From positions 499,890 to 563,889 of the forward strand of contig VZRG01000362.1 in the NCBI GenBank assembly GCA_013397435.1: a DNA stretch of 64,000 bases, written 5' to 3'. This document shows positions 39,163-50,200 of the stretch, piece by piece. A model generated the notes under the pieces. That model did no database searches. It saw nothing but the letters and a program-made list of their open reading frames with translations, and was not told the DNA's origin. Within the stretch, counting starts at the first letter, position 1. Each line of letters opens with the position of its first letter. Origin of the DNA: Erythrocercus mccallii. Taxonomy: Eukaryota > Chordata > Aves > Passeriformes > Dicruridae. Position numbers and translations under genes: made by a program.

Positions 39163-39490
39163 ATAACACTTTCTAATTAGGTTCATGTCATTTCTTAATT
39201 GCATATCATTCCATGGGTGGAGCTGGTGCTTTCCCAAGTGCTCCTCTTGGGTTAACTCTTTCTGATTCCGTGGAATTCAAATCTCAGGATGGTTTGCTCT
39301 TGGCTTGATCTCCACAGCCAAGAACAGCTTCGTTAGGCTTGATGAAACTTTCTCTTCCATACCATGGGGAGAGGAGGCACAGGGGCTCCAGAGAAGAGCT
39401 GCACCTCACATCTCTCAGCAGCAGCAGTGCTCAAGAGTACTGCATTTGAAACACTTTGGACTCCTAAACACCCAGCATTCTCTTATGTCA

Positions 39491-42400
39491 TTATTTTAAA
39501 ATATATTTATTTACTACATTGGTTGCCTCATGTTGGAATGAAGAAATAACACTTGTAGCAGGGTCAGAATATTGGGTTTTCAAAGTCTTTCCTTGCCTCA
39601 AGTCTTCCAAAAATTCTGCTTTCAGTTTGTTGAGTTCTTCTGCCAGGCTCTTCATCTCACTCGGGAGAACGTTTTTACCTAAAAGAAAATTGAAGCTGAA
39701 CTTTTAACTTCACACTTACAGAAAAAATCACGGAACCATAGAATATCCTGAGCTGTGTGGGATCATCCACTGCAGCTCCTGGCCCTGCACACACCCCAAC
39801 AATCCCACCTGGGCATCCCTGGGAGCTTTGTCCAAACTCCTGGAGCTCTGGCAGCCTTGGGGCTGTGCCCACGCCCTGGGCAGTGCCCAGCACCCTCTGG
39901 GGGGAGAATATTTCCCTGATACCCAACTTAAATCTCCCCTGACAACACTCCAGCCATTCCCTCCTGTCCCTGGACACAGAGACAAGCCTGAACAGGCACA
40001 GAGCTGAGCTTTTCAGTGAAGGACACTGAGCTGCTCCTCATATAAATCTTAGGAGCAAATCAGTGCAGACTGCAAAGCCCCTGTCCTTATTGACATGTGT
40101 CCCAAAGCAGTATCAGAATCCTCTGAAATGCTGCTCTGAACTAAATGGGTTTATTAAAGCTGTATTTAAGACAGTTAATAAATATTATACTGGTTTTTAA
40201 ATCTACAAATAACACTGAGCAGAGTTGTGAAGGTGTTGCCTCAGGCACACCTGCTGGGATAGGATTCCTGAAGAGGGAGAGTTTCAGGGACTGTTTTCCA
40301 GTGCCAGTTAGCAGCTCGGATGGGTGGGATGGGTAGGAGAGGTACCTTTGGCATCCTGCATTGTCTGAGAGATGACTCTCCTGCACGCCTGGTCAGCCTG
40401 ATGGACAGCACTGGCTGCACACATGGCTCGAGCTGCCTCCTGGCCAGGGCCACCAGGAAGGAAGAAAACAAGCAAACATTTTGAATTTACTTGACTTTTC
40501 AAGTGCTATTTAAAAACAACACATGAGCAGCACCTCAGGCAGCCCCCAAAGCTTTGTCCTGAAGCCCAGCAGTGCTACCTTTTGCTCCACGTCCTCCTCG
40601 TTTGGCCTCTCTGGATTTTCCAAAGCAGTGGCCAGCAAGTTCATGATCTGCTCACTAAGAAAGCAAACAACAGAGTAAACCATGGCAATCAAACAGATAC
40701 ACTTTTTTTTCCCCTAATGATGTCAGAGGGAAAAAAAAGGCAAGTTTTCAGTTAAATTTTTAAGACAATCACTGAAATAATCTGAAATAAAAACAATTAC
40801 AACTCAAATTATTTCCAGCCTTAGCATTTCAGACAATTTACACAGATTTTCAGTGACAGGGTAGGAATGCTGTGAGTTTTGAGGTTAACTCTGCAGAGGG
40901 TGGTGGCTGTGAGCTCCCAGCAAGCCTGGATTCTGTGTAACTGCCTGGCTTCCAAAAATCACCACTGGGAATACTTTTTACACACTGTGTAGACACAATA
41001 TGAAGCTTCTATCACTGAAAATAGCACTTAAGGAAAACTCTAGGACCAATTCAGTAACATACTCATCCTCTGAGATGCAATCAGAACTACTCAGAATGAG
41101 GCTGTGCTGCTCCCAAGCATTTTTCCTGAGATCTGGCATTTCTATTTTCCTTGCCATTAATTGTATTGTCTGCTCAGGCACAGGATCACTTCTGAGACGA
41201 TTCCTCTGCAGGCAGCATTCCAGTGGACACTCTAAAAATAACTGGCAGAAGCCCAAGGAATCTGAAAAGAACAGAACCAGACAATTTTATCTTTAAACAG
41301 TTCAAGTAACAATTTCTGAGAGCAATGTGCAGGAGAAAAGGCTCTGCATACATGAGGAGCTTCTGCACTAGTTCTGAGCCTGACATGAAAACAAATCTAG
41401 ACAGGGAAAATAATTTTACCTTCAAGGCTGCACAAGTAATGTCTGAGATCAACACAGAACCATGGAATGGTTTGGATTGGGAGGGACCTTAAATCCCATC
41501 CACTGCCCCCCCTGGCCATTGTCAGGGACACCTTCCACTGTCCCAGGGTGCTCCAACCTGGCCTTGGACACTTCCAGGGATCCAGGGGCAGCCACAGCTG
41601 CTCTGGGCACCCTGTGCCAGGGCCTGCCCACCCTGCCAGGGAACAATTCCTTCCCAATATCCCATTCACCCCTGTCCTCTGGCAGTGGGAAGCCATTTCC
41701 CCTGCCCTGTCATTCCATGCCCTTGTCCAAAGTATCTCTCTATCTCCTTTTGAGTCTCCTTATGTACTGAAAGGTGCTTTAAGGCTGCTCTAGGAAGGGG
41801 TTTCCCTGATCTACCAATTTATAAAAAGATAGTAACAAAGTTACATTGGCTGCTAATCTATTACAGGTGTACAGCAATCAGAAAACCGACGCTCCAAGAG
41901 AGCACTCGAAAGAAGGCAGCTGAAGTGCACTGAATTTCCTACAAACATCCCCATGCCGAAGGTCAAGGAACAATTACATTTGCGGGCCAGCTGGTACACC
42001 TCGTAGCGCATGCTCTGGTAATAGAAGTTGTCATCCAGAAGGAGGACGAGCGGCCGGGAGGCGACTCCGGCGTCCCCCTCCGCGGCGGGGAGCAGCCCCT
42101 GCCGGCGGCAGCAGCCCAGGAAGCGCTCCCAGCCCGGCTGCGCGGGGCCGGGCAGCGGCGCCCCGGTGAGCAGCGCCCGCAGGAATCCCTCCAGGCACTG
42201 CAGCAGCTCGCGGCGGCTCTGCTTCCAGCCGGGCAGCTGTGGAGAGAGAAAGGCGAGAGAGATCACGGCCCCGCATCGCCGCTGCTGAGCGGCCCCGCCG
42301 TGAGGGGACCCGGCCCAGCCAAGACCCCGGCCCAGCCCCGCGGCGGCCGCGTCCCGTTGCCTGGCAACAGCGGTCGCACACAGTGACGTCACATGGGCGC

Positions 42401-42710
42401 GCCGAGGGGGGCCAATGAGCGCAGCCGCACTGACCAATGGGGAGGGCTCCTGCGGGCCCGCCCCCGGCGCGCGCGGCCGGAATGCCTCCGGCGGGATGAG
42501 CTCGTCGTAGGCGAGCAGCGCGCAGGCCCAGCCCGGGCGCTGCGGCAGGCGGCGGCTCAGGGCGCGGCCCAGGGTGGACTTGCCGGCCGCGGGCAGTCCG
42601 CACAGCAGGCACAACCCCACCCGGGCGCCGTCGCCGCTCCCCCGCTGCTGCTGCTGCTCCTCCGCCGCCAGCGCTGCCGCTCCCGCCGCTTCCGCCGGCG
42701 CTGTGCGCAT
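39491..42710 (-). CDS. PSTK: L-seryl-tRNA(Sec) kinase
   Basis: PSTK phosphorylates Ser-tRNA(Sec) with ATP; SEPSECS then converts the product to Sec-tRNA(Sec). Minus-strand coding exons, 5' to 3': 42435-42710, 41978-42236, 41063-41261, 40579-40654, 40346-40439, 39491-39678. They total 1092 nt, 363 codons plus stop, with all phases compatible. The Walker A loop GLPAAGKST is at residues 38-46. The family core LVLLLDDNFYYQSMRYEVYQ ends exon 2, followed across the junction by YSLGFCQLFLECPLE. The C-terminal helix SLAEELNKLKAEFLEDL is well conserved. Compared with human (about 348 residues as I recall), extra length lies in the Ala/Gln-rich N terminus and a divergent loop in exon 2. Intron 1 is only 198 nt, divisible by three and stop-free, so its retention would keep the frame. 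The gene is convergent with IKZF5. Confidence 0.95.
39726..39990 (-). repeat. CR1-like LINE fragment
   Basis: Minus-oriented CR1 variant in PSTK intron 5: ATCACGGAACCATAGAATA, then CACCTGGGCATCCCTGGG, then CATTCCCTCCTGTCCCTGG. It is more divergent from the standard 3' end than the other copies. Confidence 0.75.
41450..41790 (-). repeat. CR1 LINE fragment, about 340 bp
   Basis: Minus-oriented CR1 in PSTK intron 2: CACAGAACCATGGAATGG, then GACACCTTCCACTGTCCC, GCTGCTCTGGGCACCCTG and GAACAATTCCTTCCCAATA. It ends with the upstream CR1 segment GTACTGAAAGGTGCTTTAAG. Confidence 0.88.
42237..42434 (-). promoter_or_regulatory. PSTK intron 1 with promoter-like motif cluster
   Basis: The intron has a donor CCATTG|GTCAGT and an acceptor CTCTCCACAG|CTG. 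Within about 80 bp it holds an RFX X-box-like palindrome GTTGCCTGGCAAC (42356-42368), a perfect CRE TGACGTCA (42384-42391) and two CCAAT boxes (42412-42416, 42434-42438, the second at the exon 1 edge). These are normally upstream promoter elements, so an internal or antisense promoter is possible. Confidence 0.65.
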
Positions 42711-42715
42711 GCGCA
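42704..42715. promoter_or_regulatory. NRF1 site over the PSTK start codon
   Basis: TGCGCATGCGCA is a perfect palindromic match to the NRF1 consensus (YGCGCAYGCGCR). The central ATG, read on minus, is the PSTK start codon. NRF1 drives many nuclear genes for mitochondrial and housekeeping functions. Confidence 0.8.
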
Positions 42716-42784
42716 GGGCCCGCGCTGCGGGCCGCCCCCTGGCGGCCTCGGTGAAAACGCCAGAGCCAGGAACGGCCCCTTTAA

Positions 42785-42985
42785 CCCGGGCCTGGTTTTA
42801 CCCATTTTATACCCGGGCCTGCTTTTACCCATTTTATACCCAGTTCTGGTTTTACCCATCTTATACCCGGGTCTGCTTTTACCCATTTTATACCCGGGCC
42901 TGGTTTTACCCATTCTATACCCGGGTCTGGTTTTACCCATCTTATACCGGGCCTGGTTTTACCCATCTTATACCCAGTTCTGGTA
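42785..42985. repeat. 27-bp minisatellite 5' of PSTK
   Basis: Seven 27-bp units begin at 42785, 42812, 42839, 42866, 42893, 42920 and 42947 (the last 26 bp), followed by a partial unit from 42973. Each unit is CCCGGGCCTGG or CCCAGTTCTGG followed by TTTTACCCATTTTATA-like sequence. Because 27 is divisible by three, open frames with 9-residue repeats appear in several frames. They are by-products of the repeat, not genes. The array starts 75 bp upstream of the PSTK ATG. Confidence 0.95.
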
Positions 42986-44207
42986 TCACAATAAGCTCGA
43001 GAACTCTCTTCAGTGACCCCCGGAGCGTCAAAGGCTGAGCCATCCCCGTGTGCCCAGCGGTGCTTTTTGTGGTGGTTACAAAACAAAGCTACAACCAAAC
43101 GTGCTGCCCCTGAGGATTTATTTTAAATTGTAATGTAATAAATAGAGTCAGTGTCATATTATACTTGAGGTCTAAATGATAGGGGTATATAATAACAAAT
43201 TGAGATTTTGAGGGTTAAGGAAGAGGACACTTTGGAAGACACAGACTTTTTGCCAGTAATCTCTTTTGGGTTCTGTTTTCTCAGTAAGGGAATCCTATAA
43301 TTTATTCACTCCTTTTCCCACTTAGTATTCCCAAATTTGCACAAACACGGAGACATTTGATGGAGGCCTATTTGGACAAACTGTCACTCCATACATTTCG
43401 TATTCTTTTAAATCAGTGCTGGTTTCTAACTGTCCCATTTAGAATGACAACAGTTAATCTGTTGCTTTTGCAGTGGAATCAGTTTCTAGGAAAAATGCCA
43501 AGCTGCAAAACCCAGTAAACATTGAACAGGTGTGAAGCTGGAGAGATATTTCCCAATATCCCATATTTTCTGTAGCAACAGAGATGGATGGGTTCTTTCA
43601 GACCCAGGGACGTGACCTACAGAGTTTCTGCTGTCCCCAAGGGAGGTTACTTTTATAAACTGTCTGAAATGGAAGCTGACAGGGCTGGTGGGTTGTGAGA
43701 GGTGGTAGGGCAGGTGTCAGAGCAAGGCACAGGGACTGTCCCCAAACGTGGCTCTGCAGGCCCTCGGAGTTCCTGGCAGTGTTCTGAGGAAAGGACAGCC
43801 CAGGAGGTAAAGTGCAGATCTCCCATCTTTGGATTATGTGTCTGTGAATAACTGAATTCACTTCTCTGTGGCCTGAGAGTGAGGCAGCAGCATGGAAGAG
43901 TCCTGTTCTCTGACACTCTCACATTCCTGTGCAAGTTGAACTTCAGGTTCTGATTTATAAAACCAAGAGGTGAGGTAGAGGAGGCACAAAAACACAGCCA
44001 GCAGCAAGGAGCAAAACATTGGAGTATCACCAAATCTGTGTTCAGTGCCTCTTGGCACCCAGTCCTTCCAGGAGGGACGTGCTTTCCAAAGGCATTTGGG
44101 CTGCACAAGGAGAGCACTGGAGCATTGAAATCCTTTAATTTGTTTTTCAGGCCAGTTACTTGTCAGAATTGGTTGAGGGTTCCCAAGAAACATTTCAGAC
44201 AATGGGT
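42986..44207 (-). other. Interval between PSTK and the ADAM gene, including ADAM 3' UTR
   Basis: No gene is recognised here. Minus-strand AATAAA hexamers (TTTATT on plus) at 43301-43306 and 43117-43122 are candidate polyadenylation signals for the ADAM gene, whose predicted stop is at 44208-44210. An alternative open frame on minus (43858-44292) overlaps the last predicted ADAM exon but has no recognised homology. Confidence 0.5.
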
Positions 44208-47200
44208 CTAGGAGGGACTGGAGGTCGTTGAGGTCCTGAGGAAGCTGCAGGAAGCTGGGTTTGGACTGGCTGCCTGAAAGTGTGGAAAACACATTGTGTT
44301 TAGTATTTCATGACTTGGGACATTTCTAAACTGGTTCTTTACCATTTTTCAACAGTTTCTAGCATTTACACCTAACTCTCTCTGCCCCTTCCTCTCCCTT
44401 GCAGCATTTACTTGTGTTTATGCCAACATTTTTCCTTCAAGCCTATTATCTATTAAGTTCAAAATGCTGCATGAAAAATCCCCCTAAGCAGGACACAGGA
44501 CATCAATAACTTCACTTACAGCACCATAAACATAGGAAAGATGAAGTGAAGAAGGTTTTAAATACTACAAACCTTGTACCAGGAAAATGCAATATGGTAA
44601 AAATATTGTGACTTGATGTGGCAGGCTGGAAGAAACATTGCAGAAAATCAGGTTAGCAGAAAACACAAAGTGTAGATAATTATTCAGTATTAAGCTATTG
44701 TCATTTTAGAACTAGTTCTCATTTGCTGGGACGTCCTTCATATTCTTTAGCAACATTTTGTTTTGACAATTTTTATTCAGTTTTATCAGAACTAGACCCA
44801 CAGCCTGGCTAAGCAGCATCTCCAGTGTTTGGCCTAAGAAATAATACAGGTGGTTTCATGTATCCAAAAGTCACAGTCATGGTTAACTGTGTTGGAGGAA
44901 AGGCACAGTGCAGTTTGGATTACCCAACATGAAATAATCCAAGTCTGCATCTCTTTTACCTTATTATTTCCTGTTTCATGACTTGCTCCATTGCTTTGCT
45001 TTGGTTCCTGCCCATTGTTATCCCTGAAACAGAAACCACACCATCAGGAAATCCTTCAGGGATGCAGCATTTTCCATGGACAAAACTACAGCTCAGAGGT
45101 CTGGATTCTGCTTTGAGTCCATTCTGTTCTGGACTTGACAAGCAATTTCAATCTGCTCTGTCCCTGTGTCCATACAATAACAATTATCAACAAAAATTAG
45201 GAAAGTGCAATGGATTTGGGAAAAAATGTTTGAGAACAGACAACAGGAGTGTCTGGATTGCACTTCCAAGGAGCAGGGGATGGGCTGTTATTTAGGAGGT
45301 GTGGAATTGTTTGTGTAGATAAAGCATCCACCCGCCTTGCTGCACTGACCTCGAGCACACTCTCATGTTGGAATAGCACCTGTAAGAAGGAAAATACCTC
45401 TGCTGTCCTCTGCTTTTCCTGCAAAGTTTTCTCTTTATTGCATCACGCTTCAATACTGCTACTGCAGTGAGGATGGCTACAGGCACCACAAGGAAGAAGA
45501 AAATCAGCAGCCCATCCCGAAGTGATGTATCTAGGGAAAAAGAATTGAAATCACAGAATTTAAAATATTAAAGCTTTGTTTGTTTGTTTTAAAAAGTACA
45601 ATCTTCAAGTTGTAGAATAAAATGAATAACTTCACTGAAATTTATAATGTTACATGCAGAAAAGTAGGATTTGGCCTTATGGTATTACAAGTTCTTTCTG
45701 CCTTACCCACCCTATGAATATGCGACGTTTTTCCACTTCCATAATTTTTTTAAATCATTCTAACGTAGACAAATTCATTTTGTATTTGCTTACCACAACT
45801 GCTCTGCATGGTTGCTTTGCCTTCCTAAACTTTTAATAAATACAAAACATTTCTTCCCTTTCCCAAAGTACAAATTTAGTAAAATTCAATAAAGTTCTGC
45901 AGAAAGTAACACCAATTTTCCTCAGAAAGCCACGGATTATGAACATTGCTTTTAGACAAAGAGATGAAAAACATTTTGTGTGCAAAGGCCAGCAAAAGCT
46001 ACTTCAATATCAAATAATAATATTTGTTCTTCAAGTCAGTCCACGATCTGTGTCTCATGCAATAGGAAAAAACAGTTGAAAAGAAGCTGTTATTGGTAGA
46101 TTATTTTCTCAGTCCCTGGGGCAGAATCAGGACCAGTTTCAGTGTCCTACCTGTGTGAGCTGGACCACTGTCAACACTGCCACCGTAGCCAGAGTGGTTA
46201 CAGAATGGAGGGGCCCATCCCGGATTGCAGTGGCAATTCCCATTGTTGTTACACACCTACAGCCCAAACAGGAGGGAGGCATGAGTCAGGCAGGGACAGT
46301 TCCCATTGTTGTCACACCCCTACAGCCCAAACACAGGGATTAGTCAAACAACACCTCCCTGAGAGTGGCCACTCAAACCTTTGGTATGGATTTGGAGTTC
46401 CACGCATGGCATTGCAGGTGGAAACAAGAAACACTGCATAGTATTGCATAGAAATATATTAAATATTAACTGGGAATCAGCTCTGCCCCTTCAGAACACC
46501 CCAAACCACTGAGGGATTCTGATACCCTGTGGTAATTCTCTCTAAATTAACATTTGTGTTATTCGCCTGCAATAAATCACAGTCCAGAAACCTTCTTAGT
46601 TTTACAACTTTTGGACTCCATTTTGATTTTTCACAGAGAAATAAATAAATATAAATCAGGAATTACCAGACTGTCATCCTCAAAGGAATATTTTCCTTTT
46701 ACAATTCACCAGCTCAGTAATATTAAAAAATTCCCTTGGGAAATTGAGACAAAATGCCTCTCAAAGTTACTGCTAAGGGGTTTGTAGTCAACATGAATTA
46801 CAGTGGATTTAACTTTTAATATAGATCAGGAAAAAGCAAAGCCACCTGCTTGGTCATTGCTTAAATGCAGAGAATTTGCACGGTCTAGAAAGGACACAAA
46901 GCCCCATCTACTCACCCCATTATTATTACACTTCTGCTTTACATCACAGCTGTAGCCCAGGTATCTCGCATCAACACATTCAAAACCTAAACAGGCCTGG
47001 AACAAGTAATTAGTGTCTTGCAAATACAAAACTTAAAAAAATCCCATCCTTTTATAAATATACTATATAAGTGTATATGTTTACAGGTCTGCAGCTTTCA
47101 CTTACGTGTTAAGAAAAAAGGACTGATACAACATTCAGTATTTCAGAATTTTATAACCTTTTTTTGTCTCAGGTTTGCTTAACTCTGTGGATGCACTTTG

Positions 47201-50200
47201 ATGGAGTAATTCGAATGACTGATAATGTAGCAGCCCCGTTTTTGAAGAGCTAATTAATTGTTTGTATGTATTGATCTCAAAAGATTTTTATTGTGTTACG
47301 GCATATGAAGAAGAGAGCCAGGTGATGTTTTTGGAAGTTCAGAACTTTCCACCTGGAATATATTCTGTCCTGCTGCCGTGATTCCTCTCACCTTGTTCTC
47401 TCCACAGGCTGTCCCATCATGAACTTGAGCAGGATCAGGGATATCTGATCCTAAGTCAAAGTCAGAGGACCAGCATAAAATCCCGGATGCGTTATTGACA
47501 ACGCTCCAGGCTGGAAGGTTTTGAAGACTGACAGATGTGCACTGGAGCTTCCCACACAGACTGTGCCTGTATGGAATAAAGAATACTCAGAGACAAGGAG
47601 AACAGATAAAAATCACTATCAGTGCAAATACATTCCAACTTTTTAGCTTGCATTCAAAAAAAATATATTCTTTTACATCTCTCACTTTAAGGCTTTGTAA
47701 CAATTTTTTTTTTTTTACATTGAAGATTTTAGAGTTAGCTTTTATTTGGTGGTGACTTACTGGACAGGGCATTTCTTGTACATTCCACCTTTCATTCCAC
47801 AGTTTCCAAACCTATCTCCTTTAATATTTGCTTTTTCAAAGCATATATCAGGTGCTTTTCGTGCCCCTGTGCAAAGAAAATAGTCAATCTCAGTCAGGTG
47901 TCTGAAAAATACCAGAAAGAAAAATTGGAAATGTCTGTCAGGAGCCTACGAATGGGTTTCCATGCAATGCTAACCGTACCTTTCCCATAGATAGATTCAC
48001 ACTGTGAATCAAAGCTCTGGCACACTCCATAGTAGCAATAAGCCTTGCTGTTGCTGCAGGGATAACCATTCATGATGTAAACATCATCTGGGCAGTAGGC
48101 TGTGCTTCCATTGCAGTACTCAGGGAGATCACACACATCTTGTTTTGCTCTGCACTCTGCTCCTGCCACTTTAAACTAGGATCAGACAGGGAGAACACTT
48201 TTAGTACTGCAACAGAGGAAGTTCTACAGTGAAACAAAGACAACTGGGAACATTTAATGACTTGAAGGAAGCCAAATTCTCTTCTTACATTCTCTCTTAC
48301 CAGTGAATGTCATTTGAAAATATGTCAAGAGGACTAGGATAGCTCTTTTCAAACATTAAAAAATCTCAGTGAATAGTAGCAATTTAGTTTAATAAAGCAT
48401 CGCCTACCTTGCAGTTTTTGCAGCACAGTCCTTGAGCACATTGAGAGCCAGGTGTGAGTTTGCAGGTTGCAGCATCACAGCAGGGGTTGGAGCATTCCTG
48501 AGAACATTGGAAAGGGATAAATAAAAGGACTCTTTCATTTATATAGCCAGGAAAGTACTCATCAGTCCACGTGGATGGACAAGCCAAACTTTAAATAACT
48601 GTCTGTGTCAGATTCTCACGTTCTCCTGCTTTAAAAAGAACCAGCAGACATTGTTGCTGTGTTTTATTTTACAAGTCAGCAGAGAAGCACCTCTTTTGAT
48701 GTGTTGTGGCACAGGGATGCCATGGAACCAGGGTTTGCTGGCAGCCTTTTGATTTATTGATGCCTTTTTTGAGATACTTTTACATTCTGAAGAGTGAGCC
48801 AATACATCCCATTTTTGGAGGGACATTTTGACAATGGAAGTGTGACTCTTAAAAGTCATTTTGTTTAGGCAAAGTTTAAGGGTTACAGTTAACAAACCTG
48901 TAGATGTTCTATAGATAAATAGTCTCTGTCATGGAACAGAAATATCCATGATGCTAAAACCAGCACAAAACCCAGTGGTGTTCCCACACACTCTGCTCTG
49001 AATTTCACTTCTTCCTCAGCAGTGCCTCAATGTTCTATGAAGTCCAATAGCCCTTAACTGAGTCCACATCAAAATCAAAGCATGATTTTAAACTTTTACT
49101 AACATTTATTTTGATATTGCGTGCAAAAATGCAAAATTACAAGGAAAACTCCTCAGATAATAATGCAATTAGGCCAGTATTATATAGAAGAATAGAATAG
49201 AATAGAATAGAATAGAATAGAATAGAATAGAATAGAATAGAATAGAATAGAAAAGAAAACAAGTACCCAGCTCAATTTCATGCATTACCTGTGGTTTGCC
49301 ACAGTCACATTCTTCATTGTTATCAACCACATTATTTCCACAGACAGGTTCTTTGTACACATTACTTGTTATGGGAGGATTTCTAAGGCAGTTTCCTCCT
49401 CCATTTAGAATAAAGGCCTCGAAATCATCAGCACTACAGGTGCTGAAATTCCTGGATCCACTGGAAAGGATAATACTTTATTATAAATATTTTGCTTACA
49501 GAAGAACATACAACTCAAGCTCTTAAAATATTGTTGTTCCATAATAAATACTGTATATAATAATGCTAGGAAATCATGAAACAGTTAATTTTTATTTTAC
49601 TTTGCATTAAAGTGCAGTACTAGAAGTTTAAAATACTATTACAATATGAATGCTTTTAGAAGCCAGAGACCATCAGATTACCTAGTCTGGTGTGCTGTAT
49701 GAAACAGGCCTTAGAAATTCTATACTAGGCATAGTCACAGCAAACAAAATAAATTATTAAAATAAAATCACCGGAAATCTTACTTATCTGTGCTGTGCAT
49801 GATATAGGATGCAGGACACCTCTTATCATCATGTTTCATTCCAAGATTGTGCCCCAGTTCATGTGCAACTACTGTGGCGTGACGTAGCATTTTGTTATGG
49901 TTCAGCTAACGAAGAGAATCAAGTTAAAAAAAGTGAAACTAAGGAAAATACTGTTTGTACCCGGTGATTTACTCCCACCACAAAGCTCTCAGGGGCTATG
50001 AAGGCAGAATACCAAATTGTATTGAAAGGTGAAAGCAGCAAGGACTGACAATCTGTCACTTTTATTTTCAGGTAGGGCCAGATTCTGCCACTCCTTCCCT
50101 GAGGATCGTATTCTGGATAATAAGTTGGCAGCTGGTCTGGATCACCACTGCAGGTTTTATTCTGTGTGATTCTATTCTACTGTTAGACACTGATTTCAAA

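Noticed and set aside
41853..42710. 285-codon single frame from the PSTK start
   Set aside because: It runs through intron 1 and into intron 2. The spliced model restores PSTK family sequence across both junctions.
42557..43038. Open frames with nine-residue repeats such as PGLVLPILY
   Set aside because: They are translations of the 27-bp minisatellite in several frames, with no homology and no splice or start context.
43858..44292. 144-codon minus frame as an alternative ADAM cytoplasmic tail
   Set aside because: It is in the wrong phase for the donor of exon 20 and has no recognisable ADAM tail motif. Kept only as an alternative if another exon intervenes.
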